From the NCBI GenBank assembly GCA_950295325.1, contig OX485803.1:58915554-58979553 (forward strand): 64,000 nucleotides of DNA. Direction: 5' to 3'. The position numbers and the translations under genes were made by a program. Position 1 is the stretch's first letter. The number at the start of each line of letters is the position of its first letter. Origin of the DNA: Polytrichum commune (taxonomy: Eukaryota > Streptophyta > Polytrichopsida > Polytrichales > Polytrichaceae). Shown one piece after another: positions 33,454 to 46,029 of this stretch. The notes under the pieces were generated by a model. That model saw only the letters and a list, made by a program, of their open reading frames with translations. It did not search any database and was not told the DNA's origin.

Positions 33454-33825
33454 TAACATAACATAGCCATGGCTGCAAGGGACTCATGAGGCTCGTGGTA
33501 AGAGATGTAGGACCCATCATGTGAGAATCAAGCAATTACCAAGTTCATCTGTGGCAATTTTCTAAGCACACATGCAAAAAATTCAATAGGAAATTAGCGT
33601 GAGCCACAATAGTTGGTGTTCTAAGGAAATGATGTGGGTGGCTATTTTCTTTGTGCTACTTTTTGATGACTGTAAGATGATTGTTTTATTTTATGTAAGG
33701 TGTTGGTCGGAAGTCCTCCTGAAGACTAAAAGGAAGACCCGGGTATTGGACACACGGTAATTCCACCTTGACTAGAAAATCATTGTGACCCATGTTAATT
33801 ATTTCCACACTAATTTCTCACCCAC

Positions 33826-34052
33826 ACTGCACCGTTTGTGGTATTTAGGGTCACTTACTATTTGGAGTTACATTGTGCTACAACTTTCTCATTATGGATA
33901 TCATCTTTTAAAACCCAAAAGGTCAAATTGGTTGTTTGGACACTATATAACAATCACATCTCTAGTTGGTAAAAATCTACATTATCAATGAAATGTTCTA
34001 GGGATGCGTAATTCTGAATATGAAGCGACAGTAAATACCATAAACGATGTAG
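33826..34052. mobile_element. Inverted-repeat MITE, family H
   Basis: The left end is CTGCACCGTTTGTGGTATTT and the right end mirrors it ('aaataccataaacgatgtag'). Inner words 'tttggagttacat' and 'ggttgtttggacactata' are shared with the TA-flanked families. Confidence 0.65.
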
Positions 34053-35155
34053 GAGCACTATTTAGTGTTCGTATTGAGATTTGACTTTCCAACTTTGGTC
34101 GGTTGGGTTAAGTGGGCCCATTTCCGGGATAATTGTATAAACAAATGTTGAAAAAAGGGCCCAAAGGAAAGTGTCGGAATTGGGAAGGAGCTCGAAACAC
34201 CATTTGTTGTTGACTCAATCAACTTGGATGAAAAAAAACTACATGAAGTGGGCACCCATAATCTCTCATCCGTATTGCTCGTCGTTAAATACTAGCGTTT
34301 CCAGACTTTCATCCATAATTTCCGGTTGAGTTAGGGGCTACATTTTAGTGCAACATTTTAGGGCCAGTTACTCTATCATGTGGAAATGAGCCGCCCTTTA
34401 TAAAACCCCATCACCTTCCGGTAACCTGTTACCAACACCCACTTAAAAGCTCATCCTATTTTGAGTGTCGATCATTTTTTTAAAATAAAAATAAAAATAA
34501 AATCATAAGTTAACATTAAATATCATCGATTTTCTAGTCAAGGTGTAGTAAATTATAATGTAAATAAGTTAACACTAAATATCATCCAATATAGATGGAT
34601 ACAATATCCGTGCATCACGGGTGGTCATGTGCTAAGTCATGGTTCAAGGGTTGGGCACATGGCTTGGGCTTCCATAGCTCCGGGCGGTCCTTGAAAGATA
34701 TGGAGTGAAACAATGTAAAGTAAAAAAATGAATGTGACAATGAAACTTTGGTAAAACTTTTGTACCATTGGGGAATACATGCAATGTGTTTATTATATTG
34801 GGGTAAACCATAATCTTGGGTTTATTGCATTATGTAATATGCACGGTGGCTTGCTTTGGTTGTAGCCACTTTGTTGTTGTTGTGTTGTACGGCTGCTCGC
34901 CCAACTGTCTTGCCTCCCCATTGGCTAAAAATAATTGCAGGGCAACAAAAGTTGAGCCATGTGCCCAACCCTTCGGTAATCAAAGACCTTCATCCCACAT
35001 GCTACAATCCACTTGTAGTAGTGAAAACATTGTAAACCGTATAAACTTTTAAATGTATAATTTCTAGTTAAATTGACACTGACTTTCACATTACTCAATA
35101 AAGTAGCCATGGTTATGTTGTTATTATGAACGTATGATACAAGCTTAATACAAGT
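34053..35155. other. Gap without a recognised gene
   Basis: Repeated word 'taacattaaatatcatc' / 'taacactaaatatcatc' near 34510 and 34568. No gene is supported. Confidence 0.4.
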
Positions 35156-35563
35156 GCTATGTTAAATATGATGTTTAGTGTCATGTGACATGTTATGTCA
35201 CAACGGTAACTTTTTTAGTGACACTTTCTATGAATAAGTTTACAAGTACTCTCATTCCAACTTATTTTCAGTTCATCCAAATGCCAATTATTGAGACAAA
35301 ATTGCATCTTAATAGATATATGATAAAATATTTTCGTGGATGATTGAAATTTGGATGAAAAATCACTTAGTAAGCGACAATACTTGCAACACTGTAACTC
35401 TATAATGCCCTTTTTAATTAATTAATCAATCAACATGTTTTTTTACAAGGAATGACAATTACTGTTAGGTTAACATCAGTATTGGTGACACTACACCGCG
35501 GTTTACAATTAGTGTTGAGCAAGACAATTAGAATCGATGACAGTAAATATCATATATAGTGTA
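35156..35563 (+). mobile_element. TA-flanked MITE, family E copy
   Basis: The left end 'aaatatgatgtttagtgtca' is worn; the right end reads 'cagtaaatatcatatatagt'. The body matches 45571-45947 and 55085-55452 ('ggatgattgaaatttggatg', 'ttgagcaagacaatta'). Confidence 0.7.
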
Positions 35564-36237
35564 GTTAGCAAGTGTTAGGCGAAGGAAAAAGAAGCACTTG
35601 ATCCTCTCACGTGGTCGAGCTACCCTACCTCCCTTCTCATATTCAACTTGAGAAGTTCATTTTTCTAACATCCTAGTCTTCGTGAAGATGATCGACAATC
35701 CATGGCAATTGCTTTGCAATCACAATAAATTGCTTTAAGTGATATACTACACGAAAGTGGGGATGATTTCAAGTTTTCTTGGCCCTTATGGGTTGAACTA
35801 CACACGTGTTATAGTGACAATTACAAAAGGAAGCAAGGCTTTGTGACAGGTGCAAATCTCAACCATGTTTCCTCCCCCCCAGATCGAGCTATTTGCTCGA
35901 TCATTTCGATGCATGAACTTGACCTCAGTTTTACCTTACCCCCAAACGCCATTTCACACGCACTAACTACACCTTTCACACCTTATACTGCGATCCACTA
36001 TCAAATTTACATACTGCACTAATTTTGGTCGATGTAACTTTCCTTGAGTCACGTTGACATATGTCCAAACTAGAAATATGGAATCAATGAAATTTTTATG
36101 CATTAATGCAAATTGAAATGTATAGTATCAATATTATACCAAAATATCAACGTTTTGTTAACATTTTACCATTTTAAGGTAATATGTAAGTCTTATGAAT
36201 TCATCATTTTATAAGCCACCCTGGTTTTCAAGCCACA
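35564..36237. other. Gap upstream of gene B
   Basis: No element or gene was recognised. The sequence becomes less AT-rich toward 36300. Confidence 0.4.
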
Positions 36238-36769
36238 CATAATAAAGAGACACTGGACCACAATCTAGAACCCTAATTTAACCCATTGTAACTGTGGGTG
36301 ATAACCTATCACTCCTGAAACAGGACCGAAATAAGCTGCGCTTCGAAACGGTGATGTGCGAGAACGCCGTTATGAAAAGGCGAGGGTCGGAGGGCGAATG
36401 AATGAACCACCACAACATTCATCGAACATAATATCATCCATCGCTACAGTGTCGTCTCTCTCCTTGAGCCTGGCCTCCAAACAAAGAACGCAAATGCGAG
36501 ATTTCTCCTTCTTCGTCCCTCGCCGGTCCCCCCTCCGGTTTGCTCCTCGCCCTTCGTGGTTTGGCCGCCGGACACCACCGCAGGCGCGTCCCTCACTTCG
36601 CAAGCTTTCTATCGGCGTGTCACTTGAACCCTAAGACGTCCTCTAACCTCCTGGAGCTTCATTCGCAAACGCAGGAGCTACCTACGGTTGCTTGAGGAGG
36701 AGAAGGAGGAGGGAGAAAAAGAGCTAAGTTACTAGTCCAAGGGCAAACGAGCTCGGGTCTGCGTGTGCG
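36238..36769 (+). promoter_or_regulatory. Probable promoter and 5' leader exon of gene B
   Basis: Composition shifts to GC-rich with TC-rich stretches (near 36452 and 36497), typical of plant leaders. A candidate splice donor GTGCG|GTACGT lies at 36769/36770. Telo-box-like AACCCTAA words occur at about 36269 and 36627. An ATAATAAA word near 36238 is the only TATA-like candidate. The transcription start cannot be fixed from sequence; a 92-residue frame here (36356-36634) looks like leader, not protein. Confidence 0.4.
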
Positions 36770-37520
36770 GTACGTTATCAAATCTTTGACAACTTCTTGT
36801 TTTTCGTGCGTGTGTGCGTGCCTGGTCCGGTCAGAAGGTGTTGTGGTGTGCTGTTGAATAGGTCTGGGAGTTGAAATGACGCTTATTTTGGAGTTGTGCG
36901 CATTGACGTTGTGTGTGGCATCGCGTTGCGCACTTGTATTTGAGCTGGAGGTCATCGTCCCGTTCATTTCCTTCCTTCTTTCCTTCCTCTGTGGTTTTGT
37001 ATTGTATTGTATTGCAAAAATTGCTTCAAGTGAGGGCCAAGTGTTGTAACTTAGCTACAATGCCTTGGGGCAGATGTAAGCCTCCGCACTGCCTCGTGGC
37101 TTTGCTACTTGTTTGACAGCGATTCTTAAACTCGCCATTTGTTCTCAATCTTGAGATTGTGGCTGATATTTCCCCTTGTGATATGCATCATCATCGTGCT
37201 GTTCATGTGAGTGCGGGTCACTGGAGTCTACTCCTCTGGCCCTCCTCTCTACGTCTTCGTTGTGAGGACTCCGGAAATTCTAGTGGGAGGGAGAGAGACA
37301 GAGAGAGCGAGGAAGAGAGTATTAGAGAGAGAGAGTGGTATGGAGACCTGCTGCTTGGTGATTGCTGCGAAGTGCTGTCGGTGCGTAGTGTGTCTCTTGG
37401 GTCGGAGCTCTTGGCCTGAATTCCCTTGCTTTGTGTGATTTGGAGTTGGAGTTGGAGTTGGAGTTTTCATGTCCTTTTGGGACCAGTCTCAATATCTCAT
37501 GCACATTGTAAAATGTACAG
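36770..37520 (+). other. Probable leader intron of gene B
   Basis: It begins GTACGT and ends TACAG, five bases before the start codon. It contains (TTCC)n-like and GA-rich tracts and a fourfold GGAGTT repeat (37440-37464). Gene A has a corresponding 3' splice site and a related segment, supporting a shared leader intron. Confidence 0.5.
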
Positions 37521-37525
37521 ATAAA

Positions 37526-40500
37526 ATGCCTGGCCACAACAATCACAAGAAGAACCATGGGAACAAGAAGAGCCATTCTGTGAGCCCGAACAATCAACCC
37601 CGGATGACACCGACCGAGCACCCGGATGATTCTGGCAATGGTGAGCTTGTGCTGGAGAATTCGCAGAAGCCCGAGCTCGATATTGCATCTCAAGAAACAA
37701 GCGGAGTCACCAGAGATGGCTCGCTATCTCCACAAGTTATGTCCCCACGTGCTGCAGGTTTGTTTGGTGTTTACCTGACGCGTTCAAATGTTAGGTCGTC
37801 TTGTCAGAGAGGCTTTATTAATAAAGTAGCTTGTATTTGTTTTCATTTTTGTAAGAATTTCTGCAATAGCCATGCTGGTCGAGTCTGTATGAGTTGCTTT
37901 GTTGAGTCTAGCGTGTTTGAATTTGAGATGTTTGTTAATTGGCAGATGCATTGTGTTAACTAAATTCAATTTCTTATTAATGATAGGTTTTTCATTTTGT
38001 GGTCTTTTAAACTTAGCAAGTTCAAATGTAGGTTATCTTGTCAGAGAGTAACTATATCTATGTGAAGTAGCTTTGTTTTGTTTTGATTTTTGTAAGAATT
38101 TGTGCAATAGCAATGCTGATCGTGTCTTTATGAGTTGCTTGTTGAGTAAAGTGTTGAAATTGAGATGTTTGTTGATGGGCAGATGCATTGTGTTAATTAC
38201 ATTCAATTATCTTATCAATAATAGCGATTCTCGCTTTTTGACCTGTCACTTCATATATTTCTTTGACAGATTGTTTTCAGGTAGACATGAATTAGTTGGC
38301 CCTTCATTCACTTGGAATTGTTATTTTTAATCCTTGTCCATGCTTGGACACAGAATGACTGTTGCAGACCTGGAGAGACACAGAGGTGTTTTTTATGTTG
38401 TGGACTCCTTAAACTAGATGGTGTCTAGATTTAATCCTAAGGTGCTATCTACGAAGTTAGACAGTGTTTGCATTGCTCATGTGCAAGAAAGTTTTGCTCA
38501 GAAATGATTTTTGCAATGCAGAGAAACCTCCTGCTTCTCCTAAACACAAAGGGACAAAGGATCGAGTGGATGCTCCGCTAAAAGCAGCATCCCCCACTGA
38601 AGATTCGAGGGTTACTGTTCTTCATGATCTGAACGATAAGTTATTGAAGGAAGTGGCAAGCCTGCGCACAGAGAGAGAAAAACTTACATCAAAGGTTGCA
38701 CAATTGGAGGGGGATCTGACTACTGTAAGATAACACAGCGTGACCTCCATATATGATCTATCGTGTTGTTGATAATCTCCATTCCATATACAGAAGATGT
38801 TTTGTTTCTTGTACTTACCGAAGCTACATCATGCCACCTTTATTGTGTGCAGACCTTGAATGTGCTGGAACATTAGTTTAACTTTTCTGGAGGATGTGAA
38901 TATTCCAAAGCTGTAAAGGACGTGAACGGTCAAATAAGGAACCATCCAGGATTCAGTTGATGCATTTTTAAGTGTCTTGACCTACATAGATTCTTACTCG
39001 AGTTTGCCTTTCATGGCCCATTCTCAATCTGTATTACAGGCCAATGAGACCAGTGAAGATATTCCTAGCCTTGAAGAAGAAAACATTTCAGCAGAAGAGT
39101 TCCTGGCCTTAAAGGAAACTGCTGTTATTGCTAGTAATGAAAAGGCTGCACTGGTCGAGGAGAAGGCAAAGCTTGAAGATGCCATTTCTAAGTCAAGGCA
39201 GGAACTTGAGGAAGCCGAGAAGAGTGCATTGACTGCGCATGAAAAGGTGAGTAACCTGGAGAAAGAGATTGAGTTGCTCAGAACCAAGAACAGAGAGCTT
39301 GCTGACACTCAAATCTCGGAAGATGCCTTTCTGACTTTGAAGGACAACTCCTCAAGGCTGAGTGAGGAGAATTCTGCTCTAGTTGAAGAAAAGAATTCTC
39401 TTCTCTCAGAGAATCACAGTCTGGAGGATCGCTTGTCAAAGACTCAAAGGGAGCTTGACGAAGCTGAGAAATTTGCTGCAGATGTGAAGGAAAGGATGGA
39501 GACTCTGGAGAAAGAGGTTGGAACTCTGACGAGTGAGAACAAAAAATTAATTGATACTCAGATATCAGAAGAAGAATTTTCAGTATTGAAGGAGAATGCA
39601 TCAAAGTTGAGCTCTGAGAAAGAAGCATTGATGGAAGAAAAAGAATCACTCATGAAGGAGAAGATGAGCATAGAAGATGAATTGAAAAAGTCAAGGCAGG
39701 AGTTGGAGGGAGCTGAACAGCATTTCAATTCTGCTAAGGAGAGGGTGGAAAGTCTAGAGAAAGAGATTGAGTTGCTTTCAAGTGCAAACAAAGAGCTGGT
39801 TGAGGCGCAGATCTCAGAAGAGGAGTTTTCATCAGTGAAGGAAACTGCAGCAAGGTTGAGTTCCGAGAATGCTATCTTAGTTGAGGAGAAGCAGTCTCTA
39901 GTCTCCAAGAATGGTGACTTGGAGAATGCTGTGGAGAAGTCCAGGCAGGAGGTCGAGGAAGCAGAGAAATTATTTTTGGAAAGAATGGAAAGTCTGAAGA
40001 AGGAGATGGAATCTTCGTCATCAAAGCTGACGCAAGAGAAGGTTAGTTTGGAGGAGGAGAGGAACCTTCTCCTTTCTGAGAAGGAGAAATTGGAAGTTGC
40101 TGTGACCAAGCTGAGACAGGTAGTTGAAGAATCTGAAGAGTCTGCTGCAGCTGCTCAAGAGAGGATGGTTGGATTGGAGAAAGAATTAGAAAGAATTGAT
40201 GGGGATCTTTCAAGTGCTAAAAAGGTTGGTGGTTTTGATTGAGTTACAGAATGTGTTGGGTTTTATGTGTACATACTCAGTATCTAGCTGATAGCAATGG
40301 AAATACGTAACTTCAGTGAACATTTTCTTGCTGACTTTCATTAGTAAATGCCCTTGTCTCATTGTCTGATTAATAAGGCCTGATATGTGTAAGGAGCTTT
40401 TCAAGTGCCATGCTGAAAGACAGTTTAATTTTTTCTCTTAGTTTTGAAATGGCTGTGAATTAACTGGTTGTGAGTTGTTGTTTTCAACAGTCCATTGAGG

Positions 40501-42204
40501 AGCTTGAGGCTGAGAAAGAAATGTTGAACAGCAGATTGGAAGCTGCATTCACAAGCGAACATTCATTGAGAAAGTCATTAGTGACTGAGAAGGAGGAATA
40601 CAGTAATAAATTGCAGGAATTGGAGAACAGTGTATCAGGTTTGAAAGAGGAGTTACATTTCTCCAAATCAAAAGCAGTTGAGGTTGGTGAGACTCTTGAT
40701 AGAAAGGATCGGGAACTCAGTTCAACTGTGGAGTCTCACAAGAGCCTAGTTTCAGAATTGCAAGAGGAGTTAGGTTTGGTGAATAGCAGAGCCTCTGAGC
40801 TTGCCAAGGATCTGGAGAGGGAGAAAACAGATAGGGGAGTGACCGAAAAGGAATATGTTGAGAAGCTGAAGTGCCTGGAAGGCACTCTCATTGCATTGCA
40901 AGATGAACTAAGAGAGGCGAGGGGTGAAGCGGCTGGTGCTTCTGAGACTCTAGATTCTAGAACTAGAGAATCTAGTGAGAAGGTGAAGGAGCTTGAGGGG
41001 ACTGTACTACATCTGCAAGATGAGTTGAGTGTTGCAAGGAGTAAAGTTGTGGAAGTTGAAGAGATTGTGAGCACCCAGACTCGAGAGTTTGATGAGAAGT
41101 CTCAGAGTAATCAGACAACTGTGTTGAGTTTGCAAAATGAGCTGGATGCTGCACAGTCGAGAGCAGCTGAGGCCATTGAGAGATTACAGGAAGAGAAAGA
41201 AATCTTGCTTCGGCAGGTGAAGGAGCTCGTTGAGAAAGTGGAAAGATTGGAGAGCATGGTCTCAGGATTGGGAAATGAGTTACAAGCTATAAAAAGTGAG
41301 TCAGCAGAGGCTGCACAAAGATTTGAGAAGGAGAAAGAAGGTACTGTCCTCTGTGGTTATATCTTATTTTCATTTGTACACTGTGCTGAGAGCTGATGGA
41401 CACATGTAAGATAGGATGACCCTTTACTATAATGATCACCCTCACAATCTTAGCATCTGCTAGGACATGTTGGATTGTTTTGTCAATGTCCAGGCCATCT
41501 GTGAGTAGAGGTTGTAGGATATTGTGGTTTTTTCCTTCCTTCAATGTGGCTTGGCTTTGCCAGACTTTTCATGTATCTTGTGGATAATTGAACTGGTGGC
41601 TTACATATCATGTTTACAATAAACTATGCATTTGGTTCTCTTTCAAACAGGTTTCTGAGGTCAGTCGCAAATGAAAGGAAGTTGAAGTACCTGGGACTAA
41701 AAATGGTTTTTTTTGGCAAAGTTAAGTAGTTCATGTGAGGATTTTGCTTTCAATAACAAAGAATTTGTCTAAATTTGGTTCATGGAAATTATGTTTGCAG
41801 ATTTGTGCAATCAGATCACAGCTACAAACAGAGAGAAGGAAACTCTTGAGCTGGATCTCACGTCTGCAAGATCATTGGTTCAGAGCTTGCAAGATACAGT
41901 CTCAAGCTCAAAGACTAGCTGTGAGGAACTGCTGACCCAAATAGAAGAATTACAAACTAAAAAGGGCAGTTCAGAGCTGAATGAGTGGCAGTCTCAAGTC
42001 AAGAACCTTGAGACTACCCTGGAGAATGCGAAATCTGAAAGTGAAAAAAAGGCCAAGGATTTGTCCAGAGAGTTGGAGCTAGCAAGAGTCTCATCAGAAA
42101 AGAAGACTGAGATAGCACGATACATTGTGCCAGCTGCAACTGCAACTGGGGCGTTGGCTGCGGCAGGTGTGATGTATATTATCAAGTCAGTCAGCCGCCG
42201 GTAA
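37526..42204 (+). CDS. Gene B: tail-anchored long coiled-coil protein
   Basis: Five coding exons: 37526-37757, 38522-38724, 39040-40224, 40491-41340, 41801-42204 (2874 bases, 957 residues). All introns are GT-AG and every join keeps the frame. Residues 1-77 are polar, rich in Asn/His/Lys then Ser/Pro (TRDGSLSP). Residues 78-145 hold LHDLNDKLLKEVASLRTE. Residues 146-540 are coiled coil in 83-residue repeats; 683-760 are two 39-residue repeats. Residues 931-951 form one hydrophobic span (rich in Ala, Gly, Ile, Val), followed by KSVSRR. A lone C-terminal span with a short basic tail is the layout of tail-anchored proteins of peroxisomes, mitochondria or ER. Plant peroxisomal and mitochondrial division factors (PMD1/PMD2) share this layout, but sequence-level homology is not shown here, so no symbol is given. 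It likely acts as a membrane-bound tether or scaffold. Confidence 0.88.
39094..40065 (+). repeat. 83-residue coding repeats in gene B exon 3
   Basis: Units start at 39094, 39319, 39568 and 39817. The last three are spaced 249 bases; the first is 225 bases, lacking 8 residues in the region that reads VEERKSLISDK in gene A. Module order equals that of gene A. Confidence 0.88.
40917..41150 (+). repeat. Two 39-residue repeats in gene B exon 4
   Basis: Units start at 40917 and 41034, 117 bases apart. The first resembles units 1-5 of gene A and the second resembles gene A's unit 6, so the two-unit state looks ancestral. Confidence 0.88.
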
Positions 42205-44323
42205 TACAAGACTCTTTTGAAGAAGTTTGTTTTTTTCCTGGTGGATTCTAGATGCAAAAATCAGTTCGCCTTGAGATCAATCCAAGTCATTCATCAATCC
42301 TTGTTCTATTTAAGAGCCAGGTTCTTGAGTAGCTGGTTGATGGAATCTCTCTTTAAAAGCTCCAATGGTAACATGATTCTTTTTTGGCTTTCACAGCTCA
42401 AAGCTTGCAGTTTACTGCTGATGCTTTTGGAGAGGGTTACTACATCAGTAACAAGATTATCCTACACATGTATACTGGAAGCAAGAAAAAACATTTTTGC
42501 AGGATGAGGGTTTGAGACAGAAGGAAACGGAGCACTGACGAAAGAGAAACTTAGATGATGTTTGTAAGGTCGTTTGTTGAGGGTTGTAGAGGTCACTATT
42601 GAGAGTGCTGACAAAGCTTATGGATCTTTTACTCTGTACTCAACTGATTCTTATTGGAACTGAAACATGATTCAGCCAGGCGACAAGTTCGTCCAGCAGC
42701 GACGGCTATGGAGGCCGATGACAGGAGTGGATGATATTCCCCAGAGTGCTTGTGTCTAGTAGGGTGATTCCTGTTTTATTATAGATGACTCCAGACCTCA
42801 TTTATACGAAGTCAATGAGGGGCCAACCCATGTTGACTACCTCTACAATTTTTTATGAAAGGGAGTTGATGTAGTGTCTTTCAAATAGACTGCTACCCTG
42901 CCTTGATATGAGGTATTGTTATTTTCAATACATTGAGGTCACATGAAACCTCCCGGTTTTGTCACTGTTTTTCAAGTTGCGGTACATATTTAATAGTCCT
43001 TTATTTTTTTATTGGTCTCTTATAACTTGCAAAAGGAAGTGCTGGTTTTAGGGAGTTTCAGGATGTTTCAGTAGCAGGAAAGTTTTTGGACCCTGATGTT
43101 CTGAACCTCGAATCAGGACTCAGATCTCAGCCTCAACTTTAGTGGGCTAGGGGCAATGAAGCGCACATTCACCTGCCCATTACTCGTATGGATGTACTAT
43201 ATTCATGTAAAGTGGAAATTTACCATAATTTTCCAGTCATCATATGCCAAATGGTTCTGTAAGCCAACTGGTCCTTACCTACTACTAATAAGGTACAGGA
43301 TCACGAATTTTTAGGACAATGGTGAACCATTTATGTGATTGATCTCACCCACTCTTGTTATAAAAATGTCTACAGAACTTACTTGCTTCAGGTATTGCTA
43401 TGAGTGTTTTAACTGTCTCTGAACACATAAATGAATGCTACATTTTGATGAATAGGTTCCAATTGTGATTTCCAGCCATAAAGCATACATCTTCTGCCCA
43501 CTCCAATGTTGGTGAAAGTAGACCTAATCACATTTAAAGGAAAAAATGCTTGATAGAAATTGACCTATTTTTCCTTTCTGGTTTGCAATCCAGGGCAATC
43601 TTTATGGAGGAAAGCTGATGTGCTCATATGCATGACAACGGCGGGGGACTGCATCATTGAAAGCAGCAAATCGCAGATTGTGGGACCATATTCTTCTCTT
43701 TAACTTATCTCTTGTTGTGGGAAGTGGTTGACTCGGTCACCCGCAGCTCTGGGAGAAGAGAGTGTCAACATGCCCACTTCCTTGAATGATTTGCGCTGTC
43801 GTACTGTGACAATTTTTTTTAGTAGTTCAGCAATCTAGAGGATATAACAAAGGCTACTCCTTCACTGACTGCCCCAGACAAAGCATCTCAGTATATTGGA
43901 TTTGTTTAAGAACAGATGGGGGAAAAGCACTCTCTGTACACTTCCAGTTATTTTTCTTTAATATGTCTACTCATAGACTCAAAACTTAGGAGAGCCCTGG
44001 CAAATCTGTGATTCTGCATTCCAAATCGCAGAGTCTACCAAGGTTGGTCACATTGTATACAAAATGCATGCAATGAATTGTTGAGTTATGAATGTTAATT
44101 TTTGGATGTGTTTCTCTTCCGCGTGAAGAGAGTATCTGTTATGATAACGAAGATATGCTCTTATGGTAGGTCAGGGTCTTTCAATAGACCTTCTAAACAA
44201 CTATACTACAAAATTGATTTTGTTTCCTGAAAGTGGTTTGGAGGCTTGTTCTAGGAATGAATATCAAAGACAGGATACCATTGTGAAGGGGACATTGTAA
44301 TAGGTGCTCAATGGCTTACGTAT
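42205..44323 (+). other. 3' flank of gene B; no second gene seen
   Basis: The first several hundred bases probably form the 3' untranslated region. The sequence is less AT-rich than the surrounding repeats and holds no family-like frame. No canonical AATAAA was found close to the stop, so the end of the transcript is not placed. Confidence 0.4.
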
Positions 44324-44922
44324 GCTACTGCACCATTTATGGTAGTTAGTGTCATATGTGTAATAATGTCACTTACCCTATTTTGAGGCATATATGCTAG
44401 GTTACACTAACAATCAACAACTTCACCATCAGTGTCACCTCATGACACTTGGTGCTCAAGTGCGCTTATTAATATTTTGGCATGAGCATGTCCGATAGTG
44501 TTGTGAGGTGCATGTCTTTGTTACATGAAGTTGACCAAAAGTGCACACAAATGACAGTTTGCATTAGTATGCTCAAGGATACCTTCCTCTTGCATATTAA
44601 AATGTACCACATGACACTTGACTTTAGTATTCTCAAAAACATCTTCCTCTTGCACACTAAAATGTAGCACATGACACTTGCCATTAGATGCTCCATAATA
44701 TCTTCCACTTGCATACTAAAATACAAAATTACCATCTCAAGTATCCCAATGTGCTACACTAAATGTCATAATTTACACAAATTTTCACTCTAAAAAGTTG
44801 CTAAAGTTGATGAATAGCATCGATTGGCAATTAGCAACTGCGTCACTTTGAGACCTCTAGGCATTTAGTTTAGGTTCTTTGCAAATCGTGTTCATGACAC
44901 TAAATACCATAAATTGTGTAGC
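44324..44922 (+). mobile_element. Reference copy of the GGTATTTAGTGTCA MITE family
   Basis: The left end is GCTACTGCACCATTTATGGT and continues 'agttagtgtca'; the right end is its mirror, 'gacactaaataccataaatt' then 'gtgtagc'. This is the most complete uninterrupted copy; others are at 8075-8428, 19090-19588 and 23793-25944. It has no coding capacity. Confidence 0.8.
44535..44720 (+). repeat. About 60-bp tandem repeat inside the MITE
   Basis: 'acatgacacttg' recurs at about 44609 and 44669, and 'atcttcctcttgca' at the same spacing. About three units are present. The copy near 24430 has fewer units. Confidence 0.75.
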
Positions 44923-45570
44923 ATGACTGAAGATAGAAACCATTTTTGCATCTTTCTTCTTGATCATCACGAAAATATTCATGAACCTCTATTTAGATGT
45001 CTTAACATTGAATCCACATAGATTGTATCACATGAATCTACAACTTTGAATGAATCCTTACAAAACATAGCGTTGAAATTTTAATCTATTGTTTCTAGGT
45101 TTCATTGTTTCAACACTCAAATAGGTTGAAATATGAGTTGAATCAACGTTAAATTGAACTATTATCTTTGTAGATGTTGAACTAATAGCACTGGAAGATA
45201 TTAAACTCTAAAGAATACGTATCACCATGGACTAAACATTAAATGTTGGTCGCTTGCATTTTGAGATATTGATGATCAATATTTCAATACCAAGTAAGTA
45301 ATGCCTAAATTTCGTAACAATTTTTTGTTCTATTTCACAGAGAAGGCCATGGTCTAGGAGGGCCAACCAACCTTGACATCATGACTCTAAGTTCCTACTT
45401 TAAAAAAAAATTGAGCTACCTTGTGACCTTTATGTAGACTCAAACCTTTTGATGGGCATGGCTAGATTTCTCACTCTTTGACATGGGGCCCGTTGCCCCA
45501 CCAACCTTATCAAGGTAAGAGAAGTCTAAGAAACTTATCCCTCACATGTTTGTGGTTAATCCATCCCAAC
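44923..45570. other. Gap without a recognised gene
   Basis: AT-rich. Nothing was recognised. Confidence 0.4.
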
Positions 45571-45947
45571 TACACTAAAAATGGTATTTAGTGTCATATG
45601 GTATTTTATGTCACCTCGGTAATTTTTTGGATGACACTTCTTATGAATAAGTAAACGAATATTGTCATGGATGATGGACGAGTTCATCCATTGGCCAAAA
45701 CCCTACCTTCTCTTGTCAGCAATTCGTGATGGAATTTTGTCACGGATGATTGAAATTTGGATGAAAATCCACTTGGTAAGTGACAATAATCGCAACACTT
45801 CAAACCTATAATTCCCCCAAAAAAATTACAAGCAAAGACAAATAATATTGGGTTAGCATTTAGTGTTGGTGATACTACACTGCGGTTTAGGATCAGTATT
45901 GAGCAAGACAATTAGGATTGGTGACACTAAATATTATATTTAGTGTA
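45571..45947 (+). mobile_element. TA-flanked MITE, family E copy
   Basis: Ends are TACACTAAAAATGGTATTTA and TATTATATTTAGTGTA. The body contains 'gagttcatccattggcc' and 'ccttctcttgtcagcaa', shared with 55085-55452 and, in reverse, 7433-7811. Confidence 0.82.
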
Positions 45948-46029
45948 GATTCTACATGAGTAATCAAGGTCACTCATTATGATTTTGGAGTCCAATCACA
46001 GGCTAAAGAAAATATTCAACTTTGTGTTA

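Noticed and set aside
36356-36634. 92-residue frame upstream of gene B
   Set aside because: It lies in the GC/TC-rich leader region before the proposed leader intron. It has arginine/proline composition typical of untranslated leader sequence and no conserved motif.
41651-41800. Possible extra small exon of gene B after 'tttcaaacag' (41641-41650)
   Set aside because: The stretch soon meets stop codons in frame, while joining 41340 to 41801 keeps the frame and gives a continuous coiled coil. It may still be used in a minor isoform.
37526-42204. Assigning gene B the symbol PMD1 or PMD2
   Set aside because: The resemblance is in layout (coiled coil plus C-terminal anchor), not in sequence I can align from memory. 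Many tail-anchored coiled-coil proteins share it.
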